Source of the DNA: Burkholderiaceae bacterium
Lineage (GTDB): Bacteria > Pseudomonadota > Gammaproteobacteria > Burkholderiales > Burkholderiaceae_A
DNA: 64,000 nucleotides
Reading direction: 5' to 3'
Assembly (NCBI GenBank): GCA_004214155.1
Contig: SGYQ01000009.1
Coordinates: 1 to 64,000, forward strand
Below the pieces are notes generated by a model. That model was not told the DNA's origin and did no database searches. It was given only the letters and a program-made list of their open reading frames with translations. Shown here piece after piece: positions 1 through 8,787 of the stretch; the first letter of the stretch is position 1; each line of letters opens with the position of its first letter. The position numbers and the translations under genes are program-made.

Positions 1-592
1 CTCTTACTTGTTCATCCGCGGTAATAATTAATTTTGCGCCAACGTCTATGATCCGTTCTTCCAAACTTTTAGATGAGAAACCTCCAAACACCACAGAGTG
101 TGTAATACCTAGCCTAGCGCAGGCCTGCATCGATACCACTCCTTCTATTGACATTGGCATATAGATTATTGCTCTATCTCCCTTTTTGTAACCCTTTTTA
201 ATCAAAGCATTTGAAAATTTACAGACTTTTACCAAAAGAGTGTTGTAAGAGACACTTTCTATCTTTCCATCATCACTCTCAAAAATTAAAGCAACATTGT
301 CGCCATTGCCTGACCGTACGTGCCGATCTATACAGTTATATGACGCGTTCAAACTTCCGTCTTCAAACCACTTGTAAAAAGGGGGATTTTGATCATTAAG
401 AATTGACGTAAATGGACTATGCCATATTAAAAATTCACGAGCTAATTGAGCCCAAAATTGTTCGTAATTCTCATTTGATAATTGGCACATTGCCAAATAT
501 TCCGACATATCAGAAAGTTTGGCATTTTTTGCAAATTCAGAATTCGGAAAAAAAACCCGATTTTCGGTTAACCTTGACTCAATTTCTGACAT
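1..592 (-). CDS. acs: Acetyl-CoA synthetase, N-terminal part (runs off left edge)
   Basis: The first 197 codons of an AMP-forming acyl-CoA synthetase are readable on the minus strand from an ATG at 592, preceded by a GAGGAG-type ribosome site at about 597-602. The N-terminal ACAS region is followed by the signature MPMSIEGVVSMQACARLG and then SVVFGGFS and ITADE, which match acetyl-CoA synthetase closely. The enzyme activates acetate to acetyl-CoA with ATP in the cytoplasm. Propionyl-CoA synthetase (PrpE) is a less likely alternative, because these blocks match Acs better. The AMP-binding and C-terminal domains lie outside the window. It is transcribed divergently from the fumarase gene, with about 70 bases between the two starts. 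Confidence 0.88.
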   Translation of the reverse strand, partial: MSEIESRLTENRVFFPNSEFAKNAKLSDMSEYLAMCQLSNENYEQFWAQLAREFLIWHSPFTSILNDQNPPFYKWFEDGSLNASYNCIDRHVRSGNGDNVALIFESDDGKIESVSYNTLLVKVCKFSNALIKKGYKKGDRAIIYMPMSIEGVVSMQACARLGITHSVVFGGFSSKSLEERIIDVGAKLIITADEQVR

Positions 593-663
593 AAATTCTC
601 CTCAGCGAGTCTTTTAGACTATTAATGTAATAAAATGATAACAAAAATTATCGGTGATTAAAT

Positions 664-2169
664 ATGATAAGAGCACAAGATATTGTTGAAAGCATCGCTG
701 ACGCTTTCCAGTTTATTAGTTATTACCACCCTAAGGACTTCATCGACGCCGTTTTTACGGCCTACAAAAAAGAAGAATCACCGGCTGCGAAAGACTCGCT
801 TGCGCAAATCCTTACTAATAGTAAATTATGCGCTATGGGAAAGCGTCCAATTTGTCAGGACACCGGAATAGCAACAATCTTTGTAAAAATCGGTCACGAA
901 TGCAAATTTGATTTCCACAATAAGTCTTTGACTGACTTGCTAAACGAAGGAGTCAAACTAGCTTACACTAACACAAATAACCCACTTCGCGCCTCCGTTT
1001 TAGCGGACCCTGCCTCTCAAAGAGTAAATACCAAGGACAACACACCCGCTGTAATTCATTTCGAAGTTTGTTCAGGGGCAGACCTAGACATTATTTGCGC
1101 GGCCAAAGGAGGAGGATCAGAAGCTAAATCGAAACTATTTATGCTTAATCCAAGTGACTCTGTTGCGGATACTATTATAAATGCTATACCCACAATGGGG
1201 GCGGGATGGTGTCCTCCGGGGATTTTAGGAATTGGAATTGGCGGCACACCTGAAAAGGCTCTTCTTCTTGCAAAAAAATCGTTAATGGATAGCATTAATA
1301 TCCAACATCTAATTAAAAGCGGGCCACAAAACAAAATTGAAGAACTCCGTCTTGAAATTTACCAACGAGCTAACGAGCTAGGGATCGGCGCTCAGGGGTT
1401 AGGAGGATTAACGACAGTTCTCGATGTAAAGATCTTACAGTATCCAACGCATGCTGCGAATCTGCCAGTCGGCCTCATTCCAAATTGTGCAGCTACCCGA
1501 CATATTCACTTCAAATTAGATGGAAGCGGTCCAGCCAAATTAACACCTCCAGTATTGACTGATTATCCTGACGTAAACTGGCAACCAGATGAGGAATCGG
1601 CTATCAAAGTTAATTTGGATAATCTGACTAAAAATGATTTGACGAAATGGAAAATGGGCGAAAGGCTTCTGCTCACTGGCCATTTATTAACTGGTAGAGA
1701 CGCGGCTCACAAGCGACTTTGTGACATGATAAAAAAGAAAGAGAAGCTACCTGTGAATCTTCAAAATCGTGTAATTTATTATGTCGGTCCAGTCGATGCA
1801 GTCCACTCGGAGGTTGTGGGACCTGCTGGCCCCACAACAGCAACACGAATGGACAAATTTACTTCGATGATTTTAAAAGAAACTGGACTATTGGCCATGA
1901 TTGGTAAAGCCGAACGTGGTCAGGATGCAGTTTTAGCCATAAAAGAGAATAAGTCTGCGTATTTGATTGGCGTGGGTGGTGCTGCTTATTTAGTTAGCAA
2001 AGCAATAAAAAAATCTAAGGTTGTTGCCTTTAAAGACTTAGGAATGGAAGCTATCTATGAATTCTTTGTTGAGGACATGCCTGTTACCGTAGCGGTCGAC
2101 TCACAGGGAAACTCAATCCACAACTGTGGACCAAGGGAGTGGAAAGTGAAAATGGCTGGACTATCCTAA
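664..2169 (+). CDS. fumA: Fumarate hydratase, class I (iron-sulfur)
   Basis: This is a 501-residue class I fumarase in which the alpha and beta parts are fused in one chain. It interconverts fumarate and malate in the TCA cycle and carries an oxygen-sensitive [4Fe-4S] cluster. The three expected cluster ligands are visible: Cys64 in PICQDTG, Cys183 in GAGWCPPG and Cys275 in IPNCAATRH. The C-terminal half carries the expected YVGPVDA and GPAGPTTATRMDKF blocks. The length is near that of pseudomonad-type class I fumarases and shorter than E. coli FumA (about 548). The start ATG has a modest GGTGAT site. The last four bases overlap the end of the convergent GlcG-like gene. Confidence 0.95.
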   Translation: MIRAQDIVESIADAFQFISYYHPKDFIDAVFTAYKKEESPAAKDSLAQILTNSKLCAMGKRPICQDTGIATIFVKIGHECKFDFHNKSLTDLLNEGVKLAYTNTNNPLRASVLADPASQRVNTKDNTPAVIHFEVCSGADLDIICAAKGGGSEAKSKLFMLNPSDSVADTIINAIPTMGAGWCPPGILGIGIGGTPEKALLLAKKSLMDSINIQHLIKSGPQNKIEELRLEIYQRANELGIGAQGLGGLTTVLDVKILQYPTHAANLPVGLIPNCAATRHIHFKLDGSGPAKLTPPVLTDYPDVNWQPDEESAIKVNLDNLTKNDLTKWKMGERLLLTGHLLTGRDAAHKRLCDMIKKKEKLPVNLQNRVIYYVGPVDAVHSEVVGPAGPTTATRMDKFTSMILKETGLLAMIGKAERGQDAVLAIKENKSAYLIGVGGAAYLVSKAIKKSKVVAFKDLGMEAIYEFFVEDMPVTVAVDSQGNSIHNCGPREWKVKMAGLS

Positions 2170-2588
2170 GCGGAATAGTTGGCTAAAAAATAGTCTAACC
2201 CAGATTTTGCAACCTCTTCATCCTGGTCCGGCTTTAAGTTTGAGACTCCCACAGCGCCAACACACGTATTTTCAAAAATAATCGGAACACCTCCTGTCAT
2301 AAGTCCAGCAATATCAGGTGCACTCAATAATGCTTGCCTACCATTATTTATCTGCTCCTCATAGATACGTGAATCTCTCCTACCTAAAGCAGCAGTTCGG
2401 GCTTTATTTATTGCAATCTTGGCAGATACAGGAGGAACATCTGGCGCTCTTTCAATAGCGATAAGATGGCCGCCATCATCGCAAACCGCGACTGCAACTA
2501 GCGGGTAATTTTTTTTATTAACAAACTCGTGACAGGCTGAAATTATGCATTGAGCATCTTCCAATGATAAATAAGGTTTTTTGTTCAA
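2166..2588 (-). CDS. GlcG/HbpS-like heme-binding family protein
   Basis: This is a 140-residue protein of the GlcG/HbpS (DUF336) family, recognised from the N-terminal LSLEDAQCIISAC helix, the VAVCDDGGHLIAIERAP strand and the C-terminal GGVPIIFENTCVGAVGVS block. Family members bind heme or small ligands, and many sit near glycolate or diol metabolism genes; no such neighbour is present here. The start is TTG at 2588, chosen because AAAGGTG lies six bases upstream and no ATG fits the family N-terminus. It ends convergently with fumA, overlapping by four bases. The exact role is unknown. Confidence 0.8.
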   Translation of the reverse strand: MNKKPYLSLEDAQCIISACHEFVNKKNYPLVAVAVCDDGGHLIAIERAPDVPPVSAKIAINKARTAALGRRDSRIYEEQINNGRQALLSAPDIAGLMTGGVPIIFENTCVGAVGVSNLKPDQDEEVAKSGLDYFLANYSA

Positions 2589-2646
2589 AGTAGCACCTTT
2601 TATATTTACAAATTAATCAAGTGTAATATAATTCAACTAAGTTAGA

Positions 2647-2666
2647 TGAAAGTGATTCTCACTTCA
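2647..2666 (+). promoter_or_regulatory. Candidate Fur box and promoter of the iron-binding protein gene
   Basis: TGAAAGTGATTCTCACTTCA is an imperfect palindrome that agrees at most positions with the Fur consensus TGATAATGATTATCATTATC. A TATAAA -10-like hexamer follows at 2669-2674, so a bound repressor would cover the promoter. The site lies 36 bases before the chosen ATG of the binding-protein gene at 2703. Its position also argues against a start at 2646, which would place the operator inside the coding sequence. Confidence 0.6.
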
Positions 2667-2702
2667 AGTATAAAATCATATTCAATTAAAAGAGGTTATT
2701 CA

Positions 2703-3719
2703 ATGAGATTCAAACCACTCATTTGTTTTCTCGTTTTTTTAGGTTTAACAAACAGTATTTTCGCAAGGGATGTAGTTAACATTTATACATCCAGACACTA
2801 CACAACCGACAAAGAGATTTATAAAAGATTTTCAGAACAAACCGGTGTCATAGTCAGAGAAATATCTGCAAAAGATCAAATTTTATTAGAGCGGTTAAAA
2901 AACGAAGGCGATAATAGTCCTGCTGACGTCTTAATTTTATCTGATGCCGCTAGATTATGGAGAGCTACTCAAGCCGGGCTATTCCGAAAGTATAAAAATA
3001 AGTTGATAGAACAGAGAATCCCTAAATCACTCAGATCAAAAGATAACTGGATTGGTTTAACGATTCGGGCCAGAATCATCGTCTACGATAAACGCAAGTT
3101 CAACAAAAATGATTTTTCAACATATAGCGATCTAGGAAAACCCTTATTCAAAAACGAATTTTGTAGTAGGTCTGTAACCCATCCGTACATGCTGTCTCTA
3201 CTCTCAAGCCTGATTCTCAATCTAGGCGAAATCGAGGCAAAAACTTTATCTAAAAATTTAGTCTTAAACCAAGCCAGAAAACCACAAGGCGGAGACACTG
3301 ATCAAATTAGGGCAGTTGGAGCCGGCGAGTGTGGTGTAGCCCTAACAAATAGTTACTATTTAATTAGACTAATGCGATCAGTTAAACCCAGGGATATCGA
3401 AACTATGAAAAATATTGGGTTTTTGTTTCCAAATCAAAAGGTTTCTGGAACACATATCAATGTAACCGGAGCTGGTATTTTAAAAAATGCTCCTAACCTA
3501 GAAAATGCTAAATTATTTTTAACGTTTTTGACTGAAGCTGATACTCAAAAAATGTTTTCTTATGGTAATAACGAGTGGCCTGCAGTCGAAGGGCTAAAAA
3601 CAGAAAACCAAATTTTAGACAATCTCAGTGACTTTAAAAAAGACGAGCTAAATACTGAAGCAATAGGATCCAAACAATTTACAGCACAAAAAATTGCTGA
3701 CCAAGTTGGTTGGCAATAG
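2703..3719 (+). CDS. Fe(III) ABC transporter substrate-binding protein (FutA/FbpA/IdiA type)
   Basis: This is a 338-residue periplasmic binding protein that would capture ferric iron for an inner-membrane ABC importer. The N-terminus MRFKPLICFLVFLG is a signal peptide with likely cleavage after SIFA. Mature motifs VNIYTSRHYTTDKEIYKRF, GDNSPADVLILSDAARLW and QVGWQ at the end are typical of the FutA/IdiA family, including the tyrosine-rich first strand. The start at 2703 is preferred because AGAGG sits just upstream and the signal peptide begins there; an in-frame ATG at 2646 lies before the Fur-like site. No permease or ATPase gene is adjacent, so the partner components must be encoded elsewhere. 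Confidence 0.85.
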   Translation: MRFKPLICFLVFLGLTNSIFARDVVNIYTSRHYTTDKEIYKRFSEQTGVIVREISAKDQILLERLKNEGDNSPADVLILSDAARLWRATQAGLFRKYKNKLIEQRIPKSLRSKDNWIGLTIRARIIVYDKRKFNKNDFSTYSDLGKPLFKNEFCSRSVTHPYMLSLLSSLILNLGEIEAKTLSKNLVLNQARKPQGGDTDQIRAVGAGECGVALTNSYYLIRLMRSVKPRDIETMKNIGFLFPNQKVSGTHINVTGAGILKNAPNLENAKLFLTFLTEADTQKMFSYGNNEWPAVEGLKTENQILDNLSDFKKDELNTEAIGSKQFTAQKIADQVGWQ

Positions 3720-3738
3720 ACAATCAAAAATCCCAGTC

Positions 3739-4713
3739 TTAATTTTGTTCTAAAAACTTTTCTAGTATTCTTAGCTGACGCAAGTGAATTAAAGTAGGTG
3801 CGTGACCTACTCCTTCAAATTCTACTAATCTAGGTCTCGGCCCCCGTTTTGTCATGTCTTCGGCAAGTTTCTTACCAAAGATCTGACTATTCATTCCTCT
3901 CATCAATAATGTAGGGATAGAAATATTATCGTAAAAACTATATAAGTCTAATTCGGGAATGGACCCCACTCCAATTTTAGTGAAATTATATAATAACTCT
4001 GGGAGATCGTATGGGTTTAAGATAGCTGGATCGTAGTGAGGTTTAAAACATTTTCTTTTATAATCGTAGCGTGTATGAAACGAAGCTAATAATTTCCATT
4101 CTGAATAAGAATGTGGTCCCAAAGATGCCTCCATTGCTAATCTAATTTTTTTTTCTGCATCCTCAATAGTGAGGTATGTATTGGGACTAATATTTGTTTC
4201 CTCGTTAAGTTTTACAAGGTCACCAAAATTGACTACTGCTCCAACATCATTAAGAACTAGTGCTTTAAGTATATCAGGGTCCCATGCACTCAAAATTTGT
4301 TCCGACATATCCATGGAACTCAGAGCTGTTACATATTTATGAGGGTTGGACGCTAAAATCATACCTAGTAATCCCCCTAGAGACGTCCCAATTATCCTTA
4401 CATCTTTCAAATTCAGTTCCGCAAATAAAAAGAGAATATCCTGAATATACAAAGGTAAGTGATATAAAAACTTGTTTTCTAACCATGAAGACTGACCCCT
4501 TCCAACAAGATCTGGACAAATAACCCTATAACTTTTTGAAAAAAAACTAGCTAAAACAGAAAAATCCAGGCTGCATTGTGTATACCCGTGTAGACACAAA
4601 ATCGTTCTAGGATTTTTTGCAATTCCCCACTCGTTTACGAATAAATTGTGAACTTCACCGCCGGAGCTTATATTTATTTCGTATGCACGACATGAACCAT
4701 AACTTCCTTTCAT
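3739..4713 (-). CDS. Alpha/beta-fold hydrolase
   Basis: This is a 324-residue alpha/beta hydrolase, presumably cytoplasmic because no signal peptide is seen. The oxyanion segment LCLHGYTQ (39-46), the nucleophile elbow GTSLGG with Ser111, and a C-terminal GVGHAPT with His304 make a complete Ser/His pair; the acid residue is likely an Asp around 250-275. A long cap region of about 130 residues separates strand 6 from the C-terminal part. The substrate cannot be told from sequence. Its ATG overlaps the tatD stop by four bases (ATGA), so it is translationally coupled as the last gene of the lolC/F-lolD-tatD operon. Confidence 0.8.
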   Translation of the reverse strand: MKGSYGSCRAYEINISSGGEVHNLFVNEWGIAKNPRTILCLHGYTQCSLDFSVLASFFSKSYRVICPDLVGRGQSSWLENKFLYHLPLYIQDILFLFAELNLKDVRIIGTSLGGLLGMILASNPHKYVTALSSMDMSEQILSAWDPDILKALVLNDVGAVVNFGDLVKLNEETNISPNTYLTIEDAEKKIRLAMEASLGPHSYSEWKLLASFHTRYDYKRKCFKPHYDPAILNPYDLPELLYNFTKIGVGSIPELDLYSFYDNISIPTLLMRGMNSQIFGKKLAEDMTKRGPRPRLVEFEGVGHAPTLIHLRQLRILEKFLEQN

Positions 4714-5486
4714 AATATTTTTGGAAACATTCTTTGCATATTTTGCAAAACATCAATCGATATATCCTCCTTATTTTGATTTCGCAGTTCCGACGCAAAA
4801 TCAAGAATCCTAACTATATTTTTTGGAGAATTTTCTCCACCTTTTATTAACCAGGATGGATTCATATCAGGGGAATCTGTCTCAATAACAAAAGATTGTT
4901 CCGGAACAAATTTTAATAAGCTGCGAATATTTCTAGCGCGTTCAAAGGTTATAGTTCCACCAAATCCCAACAATAATCCGCAATTCAAATAATTCTTCGC
5001 TTGTTGCTTACTTCCATTGAAAGCATGTGCAACCCCACCCACCAAATTGAATGACCGAAAATACTTCAAAACAACATCCTGAGCCTTTCTAATATGTAGA
5101 ATAACAGGCAGTCTATATTTTTCAGCTAAGCTTAGTTGCGCATGAAAAAATAATTCCATTTTTTCTTTGTCAAAATCATTTATGTGAAAGTCTAGGCCAA
5201 TCTCGCCAATCCCAACAAACTTATTGTCTGAATGACATTTTAATATAGTCTCCTCTAATATCTTCAAAGCATCTGCAGAGGTTTTCGCAACAAAACATGG
5301 ATGGATACCCAATGTGTAATATACCCCCTCAAATCTATCCGCTAACTCGATTACTTTCAAAAAATTTTCAGGATAAACTGACGGGACCAATATACGATTC
5401 ACCCCACAAGCTCTTGCTTCCTCTACCGCTAAGTCAGTATTCGACAGGAAATCTAAATGACAGTGAGTATCAAAATAGTTTTCCAT
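4710..5486 (-). CDS. tatD: TatD/YcfH-family metal-dependent hydrolase
   Basis: This is a 258-residue TIM-barrel metallohydrolase of the TatD DNase family. Metal-binding motifs appear in order: FDTHCHLDF (His8, His10), GEIGLDFH, LHIRKA, HAFNG and ETDSPDM. Family members are Mg-dependent 3'-5' exonucleases with roles in DNA repair and RNA quality control; the YcfH branch is often placed beside holB or lol genes. The C-terminus is short and lacks any extra domain. It lies eight bases downstream of lolD and overlaps the following hydrolase by four bases, which supports one transcript. Confidence 0.87.
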   Translation of the reverse strand: MENYFDTHCHLDFLSNTDLAVEEARACGVNRILVPSVYPENFLKVIELADRFEGVYYTLGIHPCFVAKTSADALKILEETILKCHSDNKFVGIGEIGLDFHINDFDKEKMELFFHAQLSLAEKYRLPVILHIRKAQDVVLKYFRSFNLVGGVAHAFNGSKQQAKNYLNCGLLLGFGGTITFERARNIRSLLKFVPEQSFVIETDSPDMNPSWLIKGGENSPKNIVRILDFASELRNQNKEDISIDVLQNMQRMFPKIL

Positions 5487-5493
5487 GTTAGGC

Positions 5494-6195
5494 TCAGTTC
5501 AAAACCTTACGATTGTCACATAGTGCGGCTAATTCAAGGTCATGAGTGGCGACAATCAATGACGACGCGTGGTCTTTAACTAACGATAAAATCAATCGAA
5601 AAACATTATAGGCATTATTCCTATCAAGATTACCAGTGGGCTCATCTGCAAGGATAAGGCTCGGCATTGAAATCATTGCTCTAGCGATTGCCACTCGTTG
5701 TCTTTCCCCCCCCGAAAGTGTCGCTGGTTGATCTTTTATTTTGTGTTCTAATCCAACTTTTTCTAAAATTTGCCAAGCCTTTTTCTTCGCTGTGGTATGG
5801 GGTACTCTCTTAATTTTAAGTGGCATCATCACATTTTCTAACACATTAAACTCGGGCAATAAGTGGTGAAACTGATAAATTACCCCCACATTTCCTTTTC
5901 GGAATTCGGCTCTATCGCCATCAGACATTTCGCTAACTAAAAATTTTTTTACTCGAATTTCACCGGAGGTAGGTCTTTCTAACCCCGCAATTAAATGAAT
6001 TAAAGTACTCTTTCCTGTACCAGACGAACCCAAAATGGCTAAGGTCTCACCTGCCTTAACAGAGAGAGAACACTTGTTTAGAGCAAATATTGAATGTTTC
6101 CCTACTTGCACCTTCTTTTCAACTTTTTCAACAATTACCATTGTGTCACCCGTCTCTTTAACGTCAGATTCTCTTCGGACAAGGGAATCAATCAT
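5494..6195 (-). CDS. lolD: LolD, ATPase of the lipoprotein-releasing ABC transporter
   Basis: This 233-residue ABC ATPase powers release of outer-membrane-directed lipoproteins from the inner membrane to LolA. Walker [11 protein letters not shown]-loop [10 protein letters not shown], signature [15 protein letters not shown], Walker [13 protein letters not shown] and the H-loop ATHD are all intact. The [11 protein letters not shown] segment and GTGKSTL context are characteristic of LolD/MacB-type ATPases. The ATG sits inside the last codons of the permease gene (8-base overlap). An in-frame ATG at 6141 would remove an unusual 18-residue N-terminal extension and is an alternative start. Confidence 0.92.
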   Translation of the reverse strand: MIDSLVRRESDVKETGDTMVIVEKVEKKVQVGKHSIFALNKCSLSVKAGETLAILGSSGTGKSTLIHLIAGLERPTSGEIRVKKFLVSEMSDGDRAEFRKGNVGVIYQFHHLLPEFNVLENVMMPLKIKRVPHTTAKKKAWQILEKVGLEHKIKDQPATLSGGERQRVAIARAMISMPSLILADEPTGNLDRNNAYNVFRLILSLVKDHASSLIVATHDLELAALCDNRKVLN

Positions 6196-7423
6196 ATCTT
6201 AGAGCCTCTGCAGGCTCCATATTCATAGCCTTATAGCAAGGATATAGAGCAGCGCCTACCGTCATAAAAAATGCAATCGATGTTACCGCGAGAACATCTT
6301 CCAACAATAGCTTAGATGGAATAGTATCAATCAAATATATTCCCTTCGGCAATACCTCCAAACCGAACATTATTTCTAAAAAATTTACGATTAACCCAAT
6401 ATTAGAAGCACCTATCGTCCCTAGAATAACTCCCGTTCCCACTCCAATAGTACCTAAACCAACAGCTAAGACAAAAAAAATCAAGACTATAGAATTTCTT
6501 GAAGCGCCCATGGTTCGCAATATTGCGACAGTATATTTTTTTTCGTTGACAGTCATAACCAGCATCGATATCAAGTTAAAAGCGGCAACCCCAATGATTA
6601 AAAAAAGGATAAGAGTCATCATTTTTTTTTCCACCTGGACTGCCGCAAACCAATTTTTATTTTCCTGAGTCCAATTCCTTACAAATAATTTCTCACCAGA
6701 CTCTTCAACAATTCTTTTACCTACTGCTGGAGCATTGAACATATCACTTAATTTAACTCGAACTCCATTTAGAGATGATAATCGAAAAAAATTTGTTACA
6801 TCATCATAATTAGCTAACAATAAGTTTCTATCGTATTGATAATGGCCTGATTGGAAAACTCCAACAATATTGAACTTTTTCATCCTAGGTAGAATTCCGA
6901 CTATGGATTGTGGGATCTCCGTACTCATTATAATAACGTCATCTCCGACATTTAAATTCAACTCTTTAGCGAAATCTATACCTACTATGATAGGAAATCT
7001 TTCACCGCTGAGCCTCATGAAATCCCCTACTACAATCTGCTTCGGTATGTCACTTACATTCTCTTCCGTTTCTGGTACAACTCCTCGCACCGAAACTCCC
7101 TCCATTCTCTCTCCTACTATAGCAACAGCAGTAGCAGACGAAAACATGGAAGTTCCCTCTATACCCTTCTTCTGTTTCAATCCCTCTATAATGTCTTTTG
7201 ATATATCTTTATCCAAGGATTGGGAAAAGACTTCAATATGCGATAAGACGCTAAGCATTTTGTCTCTCACTTCCTTTTGAAAACCATTCATCACTGACAA
7301 AACTATAATTAGAGTAGCAACTCCTAGTGCTATGCCCAAAGTGGACAAAATTGATATAAAACTAAGAAACTTATTTTTTTTGCTTGCTCTAATAAAACGC
7401 AAGCCTATAATTACCTCATACAT
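6188..7423 (-). CDS. lolC: Lipoprotein-releasing ABC permease (LolC/LolE or single LolF type)
   Basis: This 411-residue inner-membrane permease has the LolCDE layout: one N-terminal membrane segment (about 22-45, with SILSTLGIALGVATLI), a large periplasmic domain, then three C-terminal segments (about 270-395) ending in [10 protein letters not shown]. The start block IGLRFIRASKKNKFLSFIS is typical of LolC/LolE. Only one permease gene lies beside lolD here, as in organisms that use a homodimeric LolF, but a second gene elsewhere cannot be excluded. It is the first gene of the operon and starts 18 bases from the divergent COG4255 gene. Confidence 0.88.
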   Translation of the reverse strand: MYEVIIGLRFIRASKKNKFLSFISILSTLGIALGVATLIIVLSVMNGFQKEVRDKMLSVLSHIEVFSQSLDKDISKDIIEGLKQKKGIEGTSMFSSATAVAIVGERMEGVSVRGVVPETEENVSDIPKQIVVGDFMRLSGERFPIIVGIDFAKELNLNVGDDVIIMSTEIPQSIVGILPRMKKFNIVGVFQSGHYQYDRNLLLANYDDVTNFFRLSSLNGVRVKLSDMFNAPAVGKRIVEESGEKLFVRNWTQENKNWFAAVQVEKKMMTLILFLIIGVAAFNLISMLVMTVNEKKYTVAILRTMGASRNSIVLIFFVLAVGLGTIGVGTGVILGTIGASNIGLIVNFLEIMFGLEVLPKGIYLIDTIPSKLLLEDVLAVTSIAFFMTVGAALYPCYKAMNMEPAEALRYD

Positions 7424-7441
7424 ACTAAACCAAAAATATAA

Positions 7442-8482
7442 ATGAAAAAAAAAACAGTATTAATTTATACAGCAAGTAACAGGAATTTGAAGATCGGAGC
7501 GCTTTCTAAATTTTACCAATTATTTTTACGATTAATTGTATATTTATTGAAATTTTATTTGCATTCTAGAAAAATGAAGAAAAATGTTATAAATACCCTT
7601 AATATAGAAAATAAAGACCTTTGGTGCCTTGAAAAAACTTTACGTCATGACCGTCACTTTGGTGATGAGGATAATATTCCATGGGCAATTTTTACATCTT
7701 TTGCATTAGAGCAAAATATTACTCTTTCAGACTCGTGGGGTATTTTTTGGCCATGTCAAATTGGGGTCAATGTAAATGGTAATACCCTATTAACCAGACG
7801 CGCCCAAATCTTAAATGACGCACAAAAATCCTCGCTTTTTAAAATACTTGAAGGCAACAAAGCTGAACCTATATTTATCAATGGAGTGGATTTTTTTCTA
7901 ATAAGATTTCGAGACCAGAACCTTGAATTTAATACATTTCTTCCAACGGTTGGTCAAATCTACCTCAAACCCGTATTGTCTAATGACAAAAGAGGAAGTC
8001 GATGGCTTAAGATTCTCACAGAAATTGAGATGGAGTGGCACAAAGAAAGGCTCAGTGAATCGATAAACAGTCTTTGGGCCTGGTCGATAAATCCTGCTAA
8101 ATTTAATATGCCCGCTAAAAAGACTCCTAACACTAATGTACATAAATTAGAAGTCAAATCTACGCAGGATCTCGCCGTTTATGGTGCTAAAAAGTTCGCC
8201 GATTACTTTCTGCAAACCTCTTACGATATTACTCCAATACCAGAATATCCCGTTCTAACTAATGACTTACATGTAAACCATATCAGAAGTGCGAGAGTTC
8301 TTTTTTTAAAAAAATTCAATGATGTCCGTATGCGCCCGAATACTGATATTTATATTTTTAGAAAAAGAGATGGAATCCATTACTCTCAAGCCTTTGAGGA
8401 TATAGAAACTCATCGACAAAACAAAGAATCTAAACACACTTTTAGCAAAATACCCGAATCAATTTTTCATCCATTTGAATGA
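7442..8482 (+). CDS. RpfE-type (COG4255) protein of unknown function
   Basis: This 346-residue protein resembles the COG4255 / 'regulatory protein RpfE type' family. The supporting pattern is a helix ending EMEWHKERLSESINSLWAW, matching the family's H-x-V/E-R..-x-x-x-x-INSLW-x-W block, and an upstream DSWGIFWPCQIGVNVNGNTLL segment matching its 'SW...P.H...G...L' block. Biochemical function is unknown; in xanthomonads the gene lies in the rpf region, and in many proteobacteria it sits with recJ, prfB and lysS. That neighbourhood is partly retained here (lolCD on one side, lysS-prfB on the other), but recJ is absent. The start is uncertain because no clear ribosome site precedes 7442. Confidence 0.6.
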   Translation: MKKKTVLIYTASNRNLKIGALSKFYQLFLRLIVYLLKFYLHSRKMKKNVINTLNIENKDLWCLEKTLRHDRHFGDEDNIPWAIFTSFALEQNITLSDSWGIFWPCQIGVNVNGNTLLTRRAQILNDAQKSSLFKILEGNKAEPIFINGVDFFLIRFRDQNLEFNTFLPTVGQIYLKPVLSNDKRGSRWLKILTEIEMEWHKERLSESINSLWAWSINPAKFNMPAKKTPNTNVHKLEVKSTQDLAVYGAKKFADYFLQTSYDITPIPEYPVLTNDLHVNHIRSARVLFLKKFNDVRMRPNTDIYIFRKRDGIHYSQAFEDIETHRQNKESKHTFSKIPESIFHPFE

Positions 8483-8669
8483 ATATCGCTTGTTTATTGC
8501 AAAATTTTTCGAGAATGTCACAAATAACAATCAGCGATTTACCCAACAGTTCAACAAGCATCCATCAAAATGTGTACCTTTTTAGTAGTAAATCAGGCCT
8601 TTAAATCTGATAACCATAGCGTAATTGGACAAAAAGTCATCTTTTGTCAAAGGAGTGTTGACTTTTATA

Positions 8670-8703
8670 ATACTTAAGTATAGTGTGTACAATACTAAAG
8701 TAT
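8670..8703 (+). promoter_or_regulatory. Twin 12-bp palindromes over a candidate promoter
   Basis: Two near-identical palindromes, ATACTTAAGTAT (8670-8681) and ATACTAAAGTAT (8692-8703), lie 22 bases apart centre to centre, about two helical turns. A -35-like TTGACT occurs at 8658-8663, with TATAGT (8679-8684) or TACAAT (8688-8693) as possible -10 elements. The layout suggests a dimeric regulator binding cooperatively to control the gene starting at 8788. The regulator is not identified. Nothing else stands out in the 305-base gap from 8483. Confidence 0.4.
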
Positions 8704-8787
8704 ATTTAAACTAATTGAAAAATTGTCGATTTATATTAAATTGAATGTTAATAAAAATTATCCTCGGTTGGTAGGAGCCTGAACTCA

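Noticed and set aside
211-594. Two plus-strand frames over the acs region
   Set aside because: The minus strand clearly encodes acetyl-CoA synthetase here, so these are shadows.
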